Assembly (NCBI GenBank): GCA_934047225.1
Contig: OW203988.1
Span: 8,404,229-8,468,228, forward strand
Length of the DNA stretch: 64,000 bases
Reading direction: 5' to 3'
Source: Ypsolopha sequella
Taxonomy: Eukaryota > Arthropoda > Insecta > Lepidoptera > Ypsolophidae
The notes below the pieces were generated by a model. The model searched no databases, was not told where the DNA came from, and was given only the letters and a program-made list of their open reading frames with translations. Positions 32,630 through 43,566 of this stretch are shown one piece after another; position 1 is the first letter of the stretch, and each line of letters starts with the position of its first letter. The position numbers were made by a program, and so were the translations under genes.

Positions 32630-33847
32630 GCATACACGCACTGCGCATAAAAATCGTGTACGTCCGCCATTTTCTGAAAAACCCGCCTGTTGAGTAACTA
32701 TTGAGTGAATTTTGAAGCATACACGCACTGCGCATAAAAATCGTGTACGTCCGCCAGTTTCTGAAAAACCCGCCTGTTGAGTAACTATTGAGTGAATTTT
32801 GAAGCATACACGCACTGCGCATAAAAATCGTGTAAGTCCGCCATTTTCTGAAAAACCCGCCTGTTGAGTAACTATTGAGTGAATTTTGAAGCATACACCC
32901 ACTGCGCATAAAAATCGTGTACGTCCACCATTTTCTGAAAAACCCGCCTGTTGAGTAACTATTGAGTGAATTTTGAAGCATACACGCACTGCGCATAAAA
33001 ATCGTGTACGTCCACCATTTTCTGAAAAACCCGCCTGTTGAGTAACTATTGAGTGAATTTTGAAGCATACACGCACTGCGCATAAAAATCGTGTACGTCC
33101 ACCATTTTCTGAAAAACCCGCCTGTTGAGTAACTATTGAGTGAATTTTGAAGCATACACGCACTGCGCATAAAAATCGTGTACGTCCACCATTTTCTGAA
33201 AAACCCGCCTGTTGAGTAACTATTGAGTGAATTTTGAAGCATACACGCACTGCGCATAAAAATCGTGTACGTCCACCATTTTCTGAAAAACCCGCCTGTT
33301 GAGTAACTATTGAGTGAATTTTGAAGCATACACGCACTGCGCATAAAAATCGTGTACGTCCGCCATTTTCTGAAAAACCCGCCTGTTGAGTAACTATTGA
33401 GTGAATTTTGAAGCATACACGCACTGCGCATAAAAATCGTGTACGTCCACCATTTTCTGAAAAACCCGCCTGTTGAGTAACTATTGAGTGAATTTTGAAG
33501 CATACACGCACTGCGCATAAAAATCGTGTACGTCCACCATTTTCTGAAAAACCCGCCTGTTGAGTAACTATTGAGTGAATTTTGAAGCATACACGCACTG
33601 CGCATAAAAATCGTGTACGTCCACCATTTTCTGAAAAACCCGCCTGTTGAGTAACTATTGAGTGAATTTTGAAGCATACACGCACTGCGCATAAAAATCG
33701 TGTACGTCCACCATTTTCTGAAAAACCCGCCTGTTGAGTAACTATTGAGTGAATTTTGAAGCATACACGCACTGCGCATAAAAATCGTGTACGTCCGCCA
33801 GTTTCTGAAAAACCCGCCTGTTGAGTAACTATTGAGTGAATTTTGAA
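32630..33847. repeat. Tandem array, 14 x 87 bp
   Basis: The 1218 bp divide exactly into 14 units of GCATACACGCACTGCGC ... GAGTGAATTTTGAA. Units differ at only a few sites (CGCCA/CACCA, AGTTT/ATTTT, TACACCC). Since 87 is 29 codons and the unit lacks stops in two minus frames, two overlapping minus frames of about 390 codons arise. They repeat a 29-residue block and are not evidence of a protein gene. No ATG or promoter context is distinct from the repeat itself. Confidence 0.95.
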
Positions 33848-33878
33848 TTTAACTGTCCTTTTTCTATTAATTAGTATG

Positions 33879-33915
33879 GCGGGTTTTTCACAATCCGCCT
33901 GCGAAACCGCTCTTA
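33879..33915 (-). repeat. Right TIR of the array-bearing element
   Basis: GGCGGGTTTTTCACAATCCG then CCTGCGAAACCGCTCTTA is the same terminus as the right end of the element at 31965-32463. The last 87-bp unit runs into it through AATTTTGAATTTAA, as in that element's right arm. Confidence 0.8.
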
Positions 33916-34509
33916 ATCGCGACGACTTGCCGTAAAAATACGCAGTGCAGGTAAGCCCTAAGAATTATATTTTACAGAATCCTAGAAACTAATAGGCTGA
34001 GGCGACGCGGGGTAGATTTACAAGGATGACGTCAAGTTCATTCATATTATATTTGTAGGTTTGTTTTTAGGTAGGTTTGTTTTTAGACTTAGTATAGTCA
34101 GTTAAGAAGGCATATTTTCTGTGATGAAACCTAACTGGGCATTGCCCGCTTCGTTATTCAGTTCTATTTCTACACTTTTTATTCTTTGTTCTTTATTTTA
34201 ATTTGTGTTCACAAAAACAATACATTTGGGATTCCGACCATGGAAGCAGTAAAACTAAAAGGATCCGTGACCACAAGCATCTTTAACGGTTCTCTAAACG
34301 CAAGACTAAACCGCTAGAACAGCGACTTAATGGGTGACGGCGGCAGAGACCTCCTTGGATTAGCATTTTCAAAATTTTGGGAATTTATGACTATTTTATT
34401 TAAATTACCATCAGTTGACATCATAAAATGTGAAATATACAGATTAAGTGCAGGACGACGCACACTGTTCCATATCAAGAAATTGAGGACTTAAGTGAAG
34501 TCCAGTTGA
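33916..34509. other. Spacer, nothing recognised
   Basis: A short local duplication of TAGGTTTGTTTTTAG occurs at 34055-34085. No gene. Confidence 0.45.
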
Positions 34510-34885
34510 AGGCCAAGGAATCGAACAGTTTTTTTTTTTTTTTTTGGTAGACTTCTTACGCCTTTACAAACACCTTTTACTCTTGTATTTTTTCTGAAAT
34601 ATGCATCACTTTCTGAGAAAAAAAATACTGAATTATTTTTTGTATGGAGATAATAATGTTTCAGTAAATTACTTGAAAACTTCATATTTATTTAAAATGA
34701 AACTTACTGCAGGTGATAGAAGAAGTTACAGCCAACATTTTATTTCCTTACAATTAACTGCGGAATCTGCGCTTTGGGAACTACAGGCACTTGAAAATAT
34801 TTAATATAAAGGTCAAGGAATCAAAAATTTTTTTTTTTGTGATAGACTGCTGACGCTATTACAAACACCTTTTACTGTTGTAGTT
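34510..34885 (+). repeat. Pair of direct repeats around a 220-bp spacer
   Basis: AAGGCCAAGGAATCGAACAG, a T-run, TAGACTTCTTACGCC, TTACAAACACCTTTTACTCT (34510-34590) recurs at 34808-34885 as AAGGTCAAGGAATCAAAAA, T-run, TAGACTGCTGACGC, TTACAAACACCTTTTACTGT. Diverged; class unknown. Confidence 0.65.
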
Positions 34886-35179
34886 TCAAAAAACCGACAG
34901 CCACACTACTGTCCCGCTCTCATCAAAAAATTATAATGAAAACCGGCCGGCTCTTAGCGACACGCAAAAGGATCCCAGACTACTTATGAAAAATATATAA
35001 ACTTTATTTTCAGAATAAGGAATAGTTGGAGAGTTGAGTCCTGCTCTAACGCTTTTGGTGTTTAACTGTCTATCCTGCTCTAATCAGATGTCGCGCGCAC
35101 GTAACACTTCAGTTATTTTGAAATAGCGGCTTTATTAGGAGATTAACTATAATTTATTTATGTAATAAAGATGTTTTTT

Positions 35180-35480
35180 TAGGGTTCCGTGCCCAAAAAG
35201 TAACCAACGGGACCCTATTACTAAGACTCCGCTGTCCGTCTGTCTGTCCATCTGTTCGTCTATCACCAGGCTGTATCTCATGAACCGTGATAGTTAGACA
35301 GTTGAAATTTTCACAGATGATGTATTTCTGTTGCCGCTATTACAAAAAATACTAAAAAACAGAATAAAATAAATATTTAAGAGGGCTCCCATACAACAGA
35401 CATGTATTCTTTGCCGTTTTTATAGATAATGGTACGGAACCCTTCGTGCGCGAGTCCGACTCGCACTTGGCCGGTTTTTC
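35180..35480 (+). repeat. Family G copy, near full length
   Basis: Runs from TTTAGGGTTCCGTGCCCAAA through ACCAGGCTGTATCTCATG to GCGCGAGTCCGACTCGCA and CTTGGCCGGTTTTT. Together with 62044-62315 it defines the family's extent. Confidence 0.85.
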
Positions 35481-36368
35481 TAGTAAGTATCTGCGTGTGC
35501 TGGTATCGTTTCAATCGGTTTTGAAATATGGAAACTCAATCGCTTTTTTCGTGAAATTCATGGTTTTTTTAAAGTATTATATTTAAAAGAAGATTGAAAG
35601 TAGGTTTATTTATTTAGGTAAAGTGCAATTAATAATTGTCTTGAATCAAAAAACACGCCATATTCTTTTCAAATTTATACCCTCTACCTACATTGACAGA
35701 ACTGAATCCAATGCAAAACTGATGTTTAGTATTGTAGAGCCATGTTAAAATACGTTCAAAATTACGAAACTCACTAGATATGTGGTGAAGTTTGCGTTTT
35801 GTTCGAATTTCTATGCGCTGTGTGTGTCGAATTTTTCTGAGTAGGAAACCACATCGCGGGCAAACATCTCTTTTAAATTTAAAATCTCTGGTCTGAACCA
35901 AGACTAACCGCCGGATCTTTATGGTAAAGTGGACTATACGCTTATTTACGTTACTTTGTCAATGCTCTCACTGTCAGTTAGCCTGGTTAGGTTAACTTTT
36001 ACCTTGGATACAACCTCCTAAGTCCGCTAGTATGCAATGTTAGAAATTTGAAATAATTTATTTAAGAAAATACACATGTAACTTGTTGTATGATTTTATT
36101 GATTTTCTATGGTTTTGAATAAGTAGGGGCTAGCCTTCCGGCGGAAAATGTTGAAATTTACAAGTTTTCCGCGCGTCCTATATTTATGTAAATAAATTTG
36201 GAAGCTAAAGCGGAGCGGAGCGAGGCAATCCCCGTAGTTATAACAGAATTAATGATATACCCAAAAAATCTCATTTTTATAACGGCAGAAGAATGCAATG
36301 TGATTCCGCCGGCGGACGTTTAGCAAACATAATAAACAAAACAAATGAGTTGACCTGGCCTCGTAGTA
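35481..36368. other. Spacer without supported genes
   Basis: The 90-codon minus frame at 35629-35901 has a CPRCGF motif but no second zinc pair or family match. AGCGGAGCGGAGCGAGGC recurs at 36206. Confidence 0.4.
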
Positions 36369-36507
36369 TAATGTTAAATCGCGCGCGACGCGGCTTAGTT
36401 GAATCACAGGTGCGAGGAGGAGACATACTGTTTAATCGCAAAAACATCGTGTTACCATTATCTCACCTGTGATTCAACTAAGTTGCGTCGCGCGCGCTTT
36501 AACATTA
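36369..36507. mobile_element. Short foldback element with GC-rich arms
   Basis: AATGTTAAATCGCGCGCGACG ... GTTGAATCACAGGTG pairs with CACCTGTGATTCAACTAAG ... CGTCGCGCGCGCTTTAACATT. Arms are about 43 bp, the loop about 50 bp. Confidence 0.8.
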
Positions 36508-37317
36508 CGCTGTGGGGCCTGAGGCTGGCTAGATCGTGCTCGTATATAAAGGTTCCATGATGCAATAACCCAGCCTAACCCTTTCATGAATACCATAGCA
36601 TTAAAAATCATGTTGGCTATCTATATAACATCAATTACCCATGGAAATATGCAGCTAATAGTACCGTTTTATCAATAATAAACTGTTATTAAGACTTCCA
36701 GTGACCTCCGCCTTTATGAACCCTTCGATTAGATATAGATAGATCTCAATATTTGAGACCTGGGTTCTAACCCTGCCAGTTGCATAGTTGCCTTCCGTTC
36801 GCCATAAGCTTACCGTGGTCCATCGAGCAGTCAACCCCGAGAATAGAAATGCCATACCGTCCGATTTCGCCACCTAATCAGTATTTTTGCATTGCATCTC
36901 ACTCCCATTTACCGACGATTCTTTATTTCTATTGCTGCGTGGTGTTGGCTTAGCCAATCAGGGCGCGTGAAAGCGCATTTAAAGTTGGCGGAATTTATTT
37001 AGAACAAATTAAGTGTCATTGGTCCTCTATAACGGGGTAGTTTCTCTATGCCGTGATTGAACTCTCAAGTAGGTCGCTTGAAATTTGTGTGCAACTGCAG
37101 TAACCAAAATGACCGATTAGTCGAAAGACAGGATCGCTTCTCGTGCACTCAGGCGCATGTTTGCATCACAATGAAGATGGGCTCGACAAGATGACGCACC
37201 GCTTGTGGTCAGGCTTTGAAACGAGTCAGAAAGGTATTTACATATCGTTGACATCATTTACTTTATATACAGGAAAAAGACGTTTTTCCTTTTTTGTATC
37301 TTATTTATCTATCTATA
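36508..37317. other. Spacer, nothing recognised
   Basis: Small open frames only, without support. Confidence 0.4.
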
Positions 37318-37565
37318 CAGGGTGTTCATATGAAGTTGCGGAAGCCAAAAACTGGCGATAGTATTCGTCCATACGAACAACTTTGCGTGAAAAATAATTG
37401 AGAAATCGAGAAAAATATCCGTTATTTCATATATTTTGGTCGGATAACTATGGAACAGCTGATTTTGTTTTTCGCGATTCGAGGCTTGGCTCCATAGTAT
37501 AAGTTGTTCGTATGGACGAGTACTATCGCCAGTTTCCGGCTTCCGCATTTCATCTTAACACTCAG
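37318..37565. mobile_element. TA-flanked TIR MITE (CAGGGTGTT ends)
   Basis: CAGGGTGTTCATATGAAGTT on the left corresponds to the complement of TTCATCTTAACACTCAG on the right, with inner blocks GGCGATAGTATTCGTCCATA and the mirrored TATGGACGAGTACTATCGCC. TA flanks both ends. The same family, carrying an insertion, is at 43567-44309. Confidence 0.8.
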
Positions 37566-37710
37566 TATATAAACAAATACCCTTGACTGTAGGTTCCTTC
37601 TATAACGCTAAGAAGGGTTTTTAGGAAATTCCCACGGGATTGGGAGAAACGGGATCCACGCAATACAAGTTGAGACAGTAAGACGTCGGGCTCTCAATTT
37701 TGAGACCTGC

Positions 37711-38173
37711 CCCCCTATTGTGTATCTTTAGTTGCCAACTGCACGAGGTGCCTATCATCAAAAACATAGCTAAAAACTGAAATTTCAAAATTGCCTTTAG
37801 TGGGTATTGAACTATTAACAATCTGTGTCGTCACTTCAAGTGCGAAAATATCCTTAGGACATCGGAATTCGATAGTATATCTATGTTTTTGATGATAGAC
37901 ACCCAGTCCAGAAGGCAACTAGAGATACACAATAGGCCCGCTGCGGGCCTATTATGTATCTCTAGTTGCCTTCTGGACTGGGTGTCTATCATCAAAAACA
38001 TAGATATACTATCGAATTCCGATTGTGTAAGGATATGTTCGCATTTGAAGTGACGACACAGTTTGTAAATAGTTCAATACACACTAAAGGCAATTTTGAA
38101 ATTTCAGTTTTTATCTATGTTTTTGATGATAGGCACCTCGTTCAGTTGGCAACTAAAGATACAGAATAGGGGG
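37711..38173. mobile_element. Head-to-head dimer of a TIR MITE (463-bp palindrome)
   Basis: The two halves are inverted copies around 37942 (AGGCCCGC T GCGGGCCT). Each half is itself a MITE with inverted ends (GTATCTTTAGTTGCC and its complement; CATCAAAAACATAG and CTATGTTTTTGATG). Differences between halves are few. Frames at 37715-37918 and 37966-38169 are the same reading of the two halves and not genes. Confidence 0.85.
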
Positions 38174-38220
38174 CCTGGATTACAATCCTATCGATTGCGA
38201 CACCAATGAGTTTTTCGGAG

Positions 38221-38926
38221 CTTATGTATTTGTAATACTTACCACTTACTTATGTATTTGTAATACTTACCACTTACTTATGTATTTATAATACTTACCA
38301 TTTACTTATGTATTTGTAATACTTACCACTTACTTATGTATTTATAATACTTACCATTTACTTATGTGTTTGTAATACTTACCACTTACTTATGTATTTG
38401 TAATACTTACCACTTACTTATGTATTTGTAATACTTACCACTTACTTATGTATTTATAATACTTACCATTTACTTATGTGTTTGTAATACTTACCACTTA
38501 CTTATGTATTTGTAATACTTACCACTTACTTATGTATTTGTAATACTTACCACTTACTTATGTATTTGTAATACTTACCACTTACTTATGTATTTATAAT
38601 ACTTACCATTTACTTATGTGTTTGTAATACTTACCACTTACTTATGTATTTGTAATACTTACCACTTACTTATGTATTTGTAATACTTACCACTTACTTA
38701 TGTATTTGTAATACTTACCACTTACTTATGTATTTGTAATACTTACCACTTACTTATGTATTTATAATACTTACCACTTACTTATGTATTTATAATACTT
38801 ACCATTTACTTATGTGTTTGTAATACTTACCACTTACTTATGTATTTGTAATACTTACCACTTACTTATGTATTTGTAATACTTACCACTTACTTATGTA
38901 TTTATAATACTTACCATTTACTTATG
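38221..38926. repeat. Minisatellite, 25 x 28 bp
   Basis: Unit CTTATGTATTTGTAATACTT then ACCACTTA, 25 full copies plus 6 nt. Four variants differ at three positions (GTA/GTG, TGTAA/TATAA, CACT/CATT). Order: A A B A B C A A B C A A A B C A A A A D B C A A B. Confidence 0.95.
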
Positions 38927-39754
38927 GTGTGAAGGAAAACACTGTGGAGTAATTTTAAACCTAATGCCCCAAAAAGCTTGTATTTGTGGCGATGTCTTTT
39001 TTGCTACTAATAACTAACTTTTCCAAATTTACTTCTTTTGTAACTTTAAAAATCTCTGTAACTACTTACGTCATCTCAGTTACTTATCAAATATTTAAAA
39101 AAATATATCGAATCACTTAAAGGTTCTAAGATTATCTCAAGGAAGTTTTAATGGAATCAGACTTAGGTACAATTTTAAAATAAATCCTAATGATTTCATT
39201 AGCTGCCATTTGTCACAATCATGTCAAATCAGTTGACTTCAAACAGTTTGTTCCGTAATTTGAAAATAAAAGCTTAACCAGGTGCGTGTGAGTTTTTGTT
39301 CAAAATGTGAAGTACTATATACATACACACACCACGATTAGCTGAAACTTTAACAAGAAACTACCACCTCTATTTTAAGTTCATTACAGTCTAATTGATT
39401 ATCTAGTTGTCTTGGTAGTCTGTAAGTCGATTAGCTCTTGGCGCCACGCGGCAGACTAGAGACCACCGCAGTCGCCTAATAGATCACAGACTACAGATGT
39501 CTGTTTACACTTATGTCATTCAATAAGCAATCCTAACACTGAGACATATGATTGGAAATGCAATACTTGTTTATGATGTAAAGTGTATTTTTTTTTTTTG
39601 CTATTATTGTGTAATTTACGTCCACTTTCATGCAAATTATTAGTTATCGACCAACGCACGTTGACATTTAATCTACTTACCACCGATTTCACATGTGAGA
39701 GTTTAAAGTTAGCAATACTTATGAGAGTTTAAAGTTAGCAATACTTACCGACCC
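38927..39754. other. Spacer, nothing recognised
   Basis: AT-rich, with a 20-bp local duplication GAGAGTTTAAAGTTAGCAAT at about 39697 and 39723. Confidence 0.45.
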
Positions 39755-39762
39755 GTCTAATA

Positions 39763-40811
39763 CAGCGTTTTTTAACCTGTGGTCCGCGGACCCCTGGGGG
39801 TCCGCAGCCTAATCTAGTAATAGATTAGGCTAATCTATTACTAGATTATAATCTCAGTAGTAATATAAACCCAAATATCACTAATTTAGTTGCAATAAAA
39901 TAAACTTTTAACAAAAAAAATAGCAACCGACTTCAATAGTAACAGCAGTCATTCACTAAAAAGTTAATAATAATTCTATAAAGACCGATGGTAGCGAAGC
40001 AACACTTTTGCCGACTTCTTTCTTCCTGAAACGTTATGTTATCTAGAAGTCGGCGTTCTTATTTGGTTTTATGTTGCTATATCGTAGGAAATACGCCGAC
40101 TTACGCCGATATGCGCCGATTGATTGCCGCAATCCAAAGTTATGTGCTTTCATCCGTTGAGGAGTTCTATGGTGATGAAGCCAGGATCGAAGGTCAGGTG
40201 GGTATTCTGGTTATCTCCAAGTAATACCCTTGAATTAGTACCCTAACGCAGTGATTGCCGCAATCTCGAGTTATGTGCTCTGATCCGTTGAGGAGTTCTA
40301 TGGTGAATATGGTGATGAAGCCAGGATCGAAGGTCAGGTGGAAGAATGATGATTTTCAAGTAATACCTTGTAATCAGCACCCAGGTACAAAGCGATTACA
40401 TCAATTTCGAGAGGTATGCTATCATTTTCTGAGGAGTTCCACTGCCTATCTCTGAAGACCTTCATCAGATCATGACCAAACCCAAAATGGGACCTACCTG
40501 AAAGTACACTCTTTCAAACAAAAAAAGAATTGTTCAAATCGGTTCAGAAATGACGGAGTTATGGAGTAACAACGCCAAAAAAAAAAAAAAACATATAGGC
40601 GAATTGAGAACCGCCTCCTTTATGAAGTCGGTTAAAAAAGGAGCACCAACCTTCTCATTGAGGTATTTTATATGAAAAAGTATATTTTTTTGTAATTTGT
40701 ATAACTAAAATAAATGGTCCGAAATTTATTGCTGCTTTTTATTAAGGGGGTCCTTGAAATTGTGCTTGATTTCCTAAGGCGTCCGTGGACAAAATAGGTT
40801 AAGAAACGCAG
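39763..40811. mobile_element. hAT element with 8-bp TSD, carrying a retroposon
   Basis: GTCTAATA is duplicated at 39755-39762 and 40812-40819. The ends CAGCGTTTTTTAACCTGTGG and the complement of GTTAAGAAACGCAG are inverted, followed by GTCCGCGGACCCC / GTCCGTGGAC blocks typical of hAT termini. There is no transposase. About 740 bp of the interior is repeat family B (39900-40640). Confidence 0.9.
39900..40640 (+). repeat. Repeat family B copy 2, nested in the hAT element
   Basis: Matches the left arm of 4915-5267 and then 5390-5895 nearly base for base (GAGTTATGTGCTCTGATCCG, AAATCGGTTCAGAAATGACG), ending GAAGTCGGTTAAAAAAGG. It lacks the inverted arm seen in copy 1. Confidence 0.85.
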
Positions 40812-40819
40812 GTCTAATA

Positions 40820-41819
40820 CAATCATGCGTGTGTAGCGCTTTTCATGTGCACGTGGTGCAGCAACTGGAGGAGGAGAGCAACTCAGGGCTGAGAGGATAA
40901 AGTCACTGTCACTCTAAAAGAAAAAAAACGCGCAGTTTGAGATAGGTAGATTTAGGGCGAAAGAGAAAAGAAATATATTTTATTTTTATTAGAAAAACTA
41001 AGATTGCTGACAAAATTTCCTCAATCACAAATCTAGAATATAATGCAATCCAAGTACATGATTCCTATTCGTCAAATGAGGAGAAAAAACGTGTTATAAG
41101 ATCCAATTTCAATAATTATTTGTATAGCAGAAAATTTATTCAAACATATTTTCCAAAATCAAAACCCTAGATTATATGCCCAAAATCATTTAATCTATGC
41201 AGAAACTGATTACAATCTTTTGTGTACCTGTTGAAATACACAGAAAAAAAACAGTCCTATATATTATTTACATAGCGCCATGCAGCGCTGTGATTGCCTC
41301 ATTCGCCGGGTAAGTATTGCTTAGCGAGATTTATTCAAATCAGAAACTGGGCATTATGTCCTCAGACACGATCAGATATCACACAAACTGTGTTCCGAAT
41401 TCTAATAAACTTGTTAGCGATCAAAACGTTTCTTAGAATGCGTTTTGTTATTTCTCTTCAGCATTACAATAAAACATTATCGTGCCGATGTCAGAATCAA
41501 TTGCCTCAATTTGATATACGACGTACGGCCACTTGTAAATTTCTTTCAATTAGTTACCCGGAATCTAGGCCCGACCTTGAGAACTAAAATTACTTCATAG
41601 AATGATGTCAGAATCATAATCCTTTTCACTCACGCCCACTTTTGATCTGAATCCCGAGGTTCGTTGAATGAAATCTGGGCAATAAAACATTTAGCTCGAA
41701 GAAAATGCCTGTATACATACTCCTACACAATTTATAAATAAGTTATTTCACTCTCGAATTTATCGGTTATGTTTTGTATGGTGCACAACTCGCCAAAATG
41801 TGACTGCAAAGGCACTATT
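40820..41819. other. Spacer without supported genes
   Basis: The 97-codon frame at 41294-41587 has no domain or splice context. Confidence 0.4.
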
Positions 41820-42290
41820 GGCGATTCATAATGGCTATTGTTGGCTCCTACACTTATGAAGGATGGTAGTGAATGTTGGGTAAAGCAAGATAAAGATCAA
41901 AGTAGAGTGAATGCAGTGGAAACGTGTTTCTCACAGAGCATGTGTGGTTTAACTTTGAATGATAGAGTGAAAAATAATGACATCAGGGTTCGTTGCGGCC
42001 TTAAAGAAGATATAGTGACTAGAATAGAAAAAGGAATGCTTCGGTGGTTTGGACATCTAAGTAGAGTTATAAAGAAATTTATAGTGCGCAAGTCGCAGGT
42101 AGAGCGCAACCAGGCCGCCCTAGAAGGACGTATGCTGACCAAATTAGCGACATATTGAAGAAGGGCAATGTCAAAAGTACCCGGAATAGAAGCGCTTGTC
42201 TGTTTTACGATCCTGTCTGCCAGGATCGTAACAGATGGAAATTATAGTATCTGCCTACCCCTTTGGGAGACAGGCGTGAGTATGTGTGTG
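41820..42290 (+). pseudogene. LINE reverse-transcriptase C-terminal remnant
   Basis: The first frame (from about 41850) contains DGSECWVKQDKD, MCGLTLNDRVKNNDIR and EKGMLRWFGHLSRV, which match the region after the RT fingers in RTE-like and related insect LINEs (usually GSE.W ... DR..N.DVR ... LRWFGH). After LSRV the frame shifts; the continuation reads IYSAQVAGRAQPGRPRRT, then ILKKGNVKSTRNR, before the tail GTAACAGATGGAAATTATAG and CCCCTTTGGGAGACAGGCG. The 5' part of the element is absent. Dead copy; clade assignment tentative. Confidence 0.8.
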
Positions 42291-42362
42291 TCCAATCTTT
42301 TTGTTGATATGATTTTTCTAAATTTTGTTTGAACCTTTGTAAATTCTAATTTACCACAAACA

Positions 42363-42502
42363 TTAATTAATTAATTTTTCTTAACACATGTGCAAAGTAA
42401 ACGTTGATCGTTATAATCCCTGCAATAAGAAGTGGTACTTGCTATAAGAACAGATAAATACAGCATGCGAAAGTATCCCGGACGGATTAAGATCTCTTCG
42501 GC
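42363..42502 (-). repeat. Dispersed repeat family F, inverted copy
   Basis: Reverse complement of 29636-29775, from CTTAACACATGTGCAAAGTA to CCCGGACGGATTAAG. Confidence 0.8.
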
Positions 42503-42609
42503 CTGTCACGGAATTATCCTTATATAGAAAGTTTGTCGAAAAGCTGTTCAAGTATCGGTGAAATAATTTATTGTATCTTCGCTCATACTGTAAAAAGGTA
42601 ATTGCAACA

Positions 42610-42930
42610 TCAAAAGCAGTTTTATTAGTACTTACATTGTTAATCCGAAGTTATAATATTAAACTATAACACCGCGATTCTCCGCTGCGATTGGCCCAAT
42701 TTATTATAACACCACTAGAGAGCCAATCAACAACAGAGACGAGAAATAATTCCTGACCTTATTTCTTAAGCATCACCTTCTTTATTCTGATTGGTCTTTA
42801 AGGCAGCATTACGGGACGACGCACCCCGAGGTCCATGAACGATTGTCTTTCTTCTCATTGTTGGTGAAATTGTTAGTTGAAAATATTAAAAATAAACACG
42901 ATATTTTTGATGGTCGTAGACTCAAAACCC
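42610..42930 (+). repeat. Dispersed repeat family A, copy 2
   Basis: TATAACACCGCGATTCTCCG, CCAATCAACAACAGAGACGA and ACGACGCACCCCGAGGTCC follow the order of 1185-1475. Confidence 0.7.
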
Positions 42931-43296
42931 TAACTCTAAAAACCCTTTTGAGAAAATAATGCGTGACGTGATGTGTGGTGAATGGTGGTAAACCAATGCT
43001 TTCCTTAGCTCATCGTCAAATTAAGTCATGGCCAGAGCGATGACGTCACAGCTTCTTATTTACAGCAAAGCCACGTTTACGAATAACGGATCTCGAATAA
43101 TTTTACGGTCTCCTTGTCACTAAAATTAAACTGGTTAATGCGAGACAGCCCTTGAAGGTCACAGGTTGAAAGTAATGACAGTTGAACGACGATAATTATA
43201 TTGGTGGGAGCCTACGGGGAACGAAATGGATAATTTACGAAAATTATTCATGAAACTCTGATAATCTTACCAGACATCCATTCATTATAGTAATGA

Positions 43297-43334
43297 AGAT
43301 GTCAATCCCTTCTAAGAAGAAGGGATTGACATCT
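43297..43334. repeat. Perfect 17-bp-arm hairpin
   Basis: AGATGTCAATCCCTTCT pairs with AGAAGGGATTGACATCT over a 4-nt loop. A T-run follows (43335), but in a eukaryote I do not call this a terminator. Confidence 0.85.
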
Positions 43335-43344
43335 TTTTCTAAAA

Positions 43345-43566
43345 TATAAGGTGACTGGTTGATAAAGCCAAATTCATACTGGAGACGCGCTAAGTGGTCA
43401 GGACCATGGTACAATGACGCTTTTTGCAAAATACGACAACAACCCCGAGTCAGTTAGTATAGAAAGCTTCAATTTTATCTTGAAATTGTTTTAGAAAACC
43501 TAATTGAACCTTGTTTCTTACAAACAAGTCTATGAATTTGGCTACATCAACCAAAGTCATCTTATA
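43345..43566. mobile_element. TIR hairpin MITE related to 7020-7289
   Basis: TATAAGGTGACTGGTTGAT ... CCAAATTCATA pairs with TATGAATTTGGCTACATCAA ... GTCATCTTATA. The end resembles the TACAAGGTGACTTTTTGA terminus at 7020. Confidence 0.75.

Noticed and set aside
32588..33779. Two overlapping minus-strand frames of about 390 codons
   Set aside because: They translate the 87-bp array in two frames. Length is a multiple of three and the unit lacks stops; no independent start, promoter or domain.
35629..35901. 90-codon minus frame with CPRCGF
   Set aside because: A single CxxC without a partner pair; no other support for a zinc-finger gene.
38221..38926. CRISPR-like regular array
   Set aside because: Units are contiguous with no spacers, in a eukaryotic context; it is a minisatellite.
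43297..43340. Rho-independent terminator (hairpin plus T-run)
   Set aside because: The window is eukaryotic and no gene ends there; the hairpin abuts a MITE.
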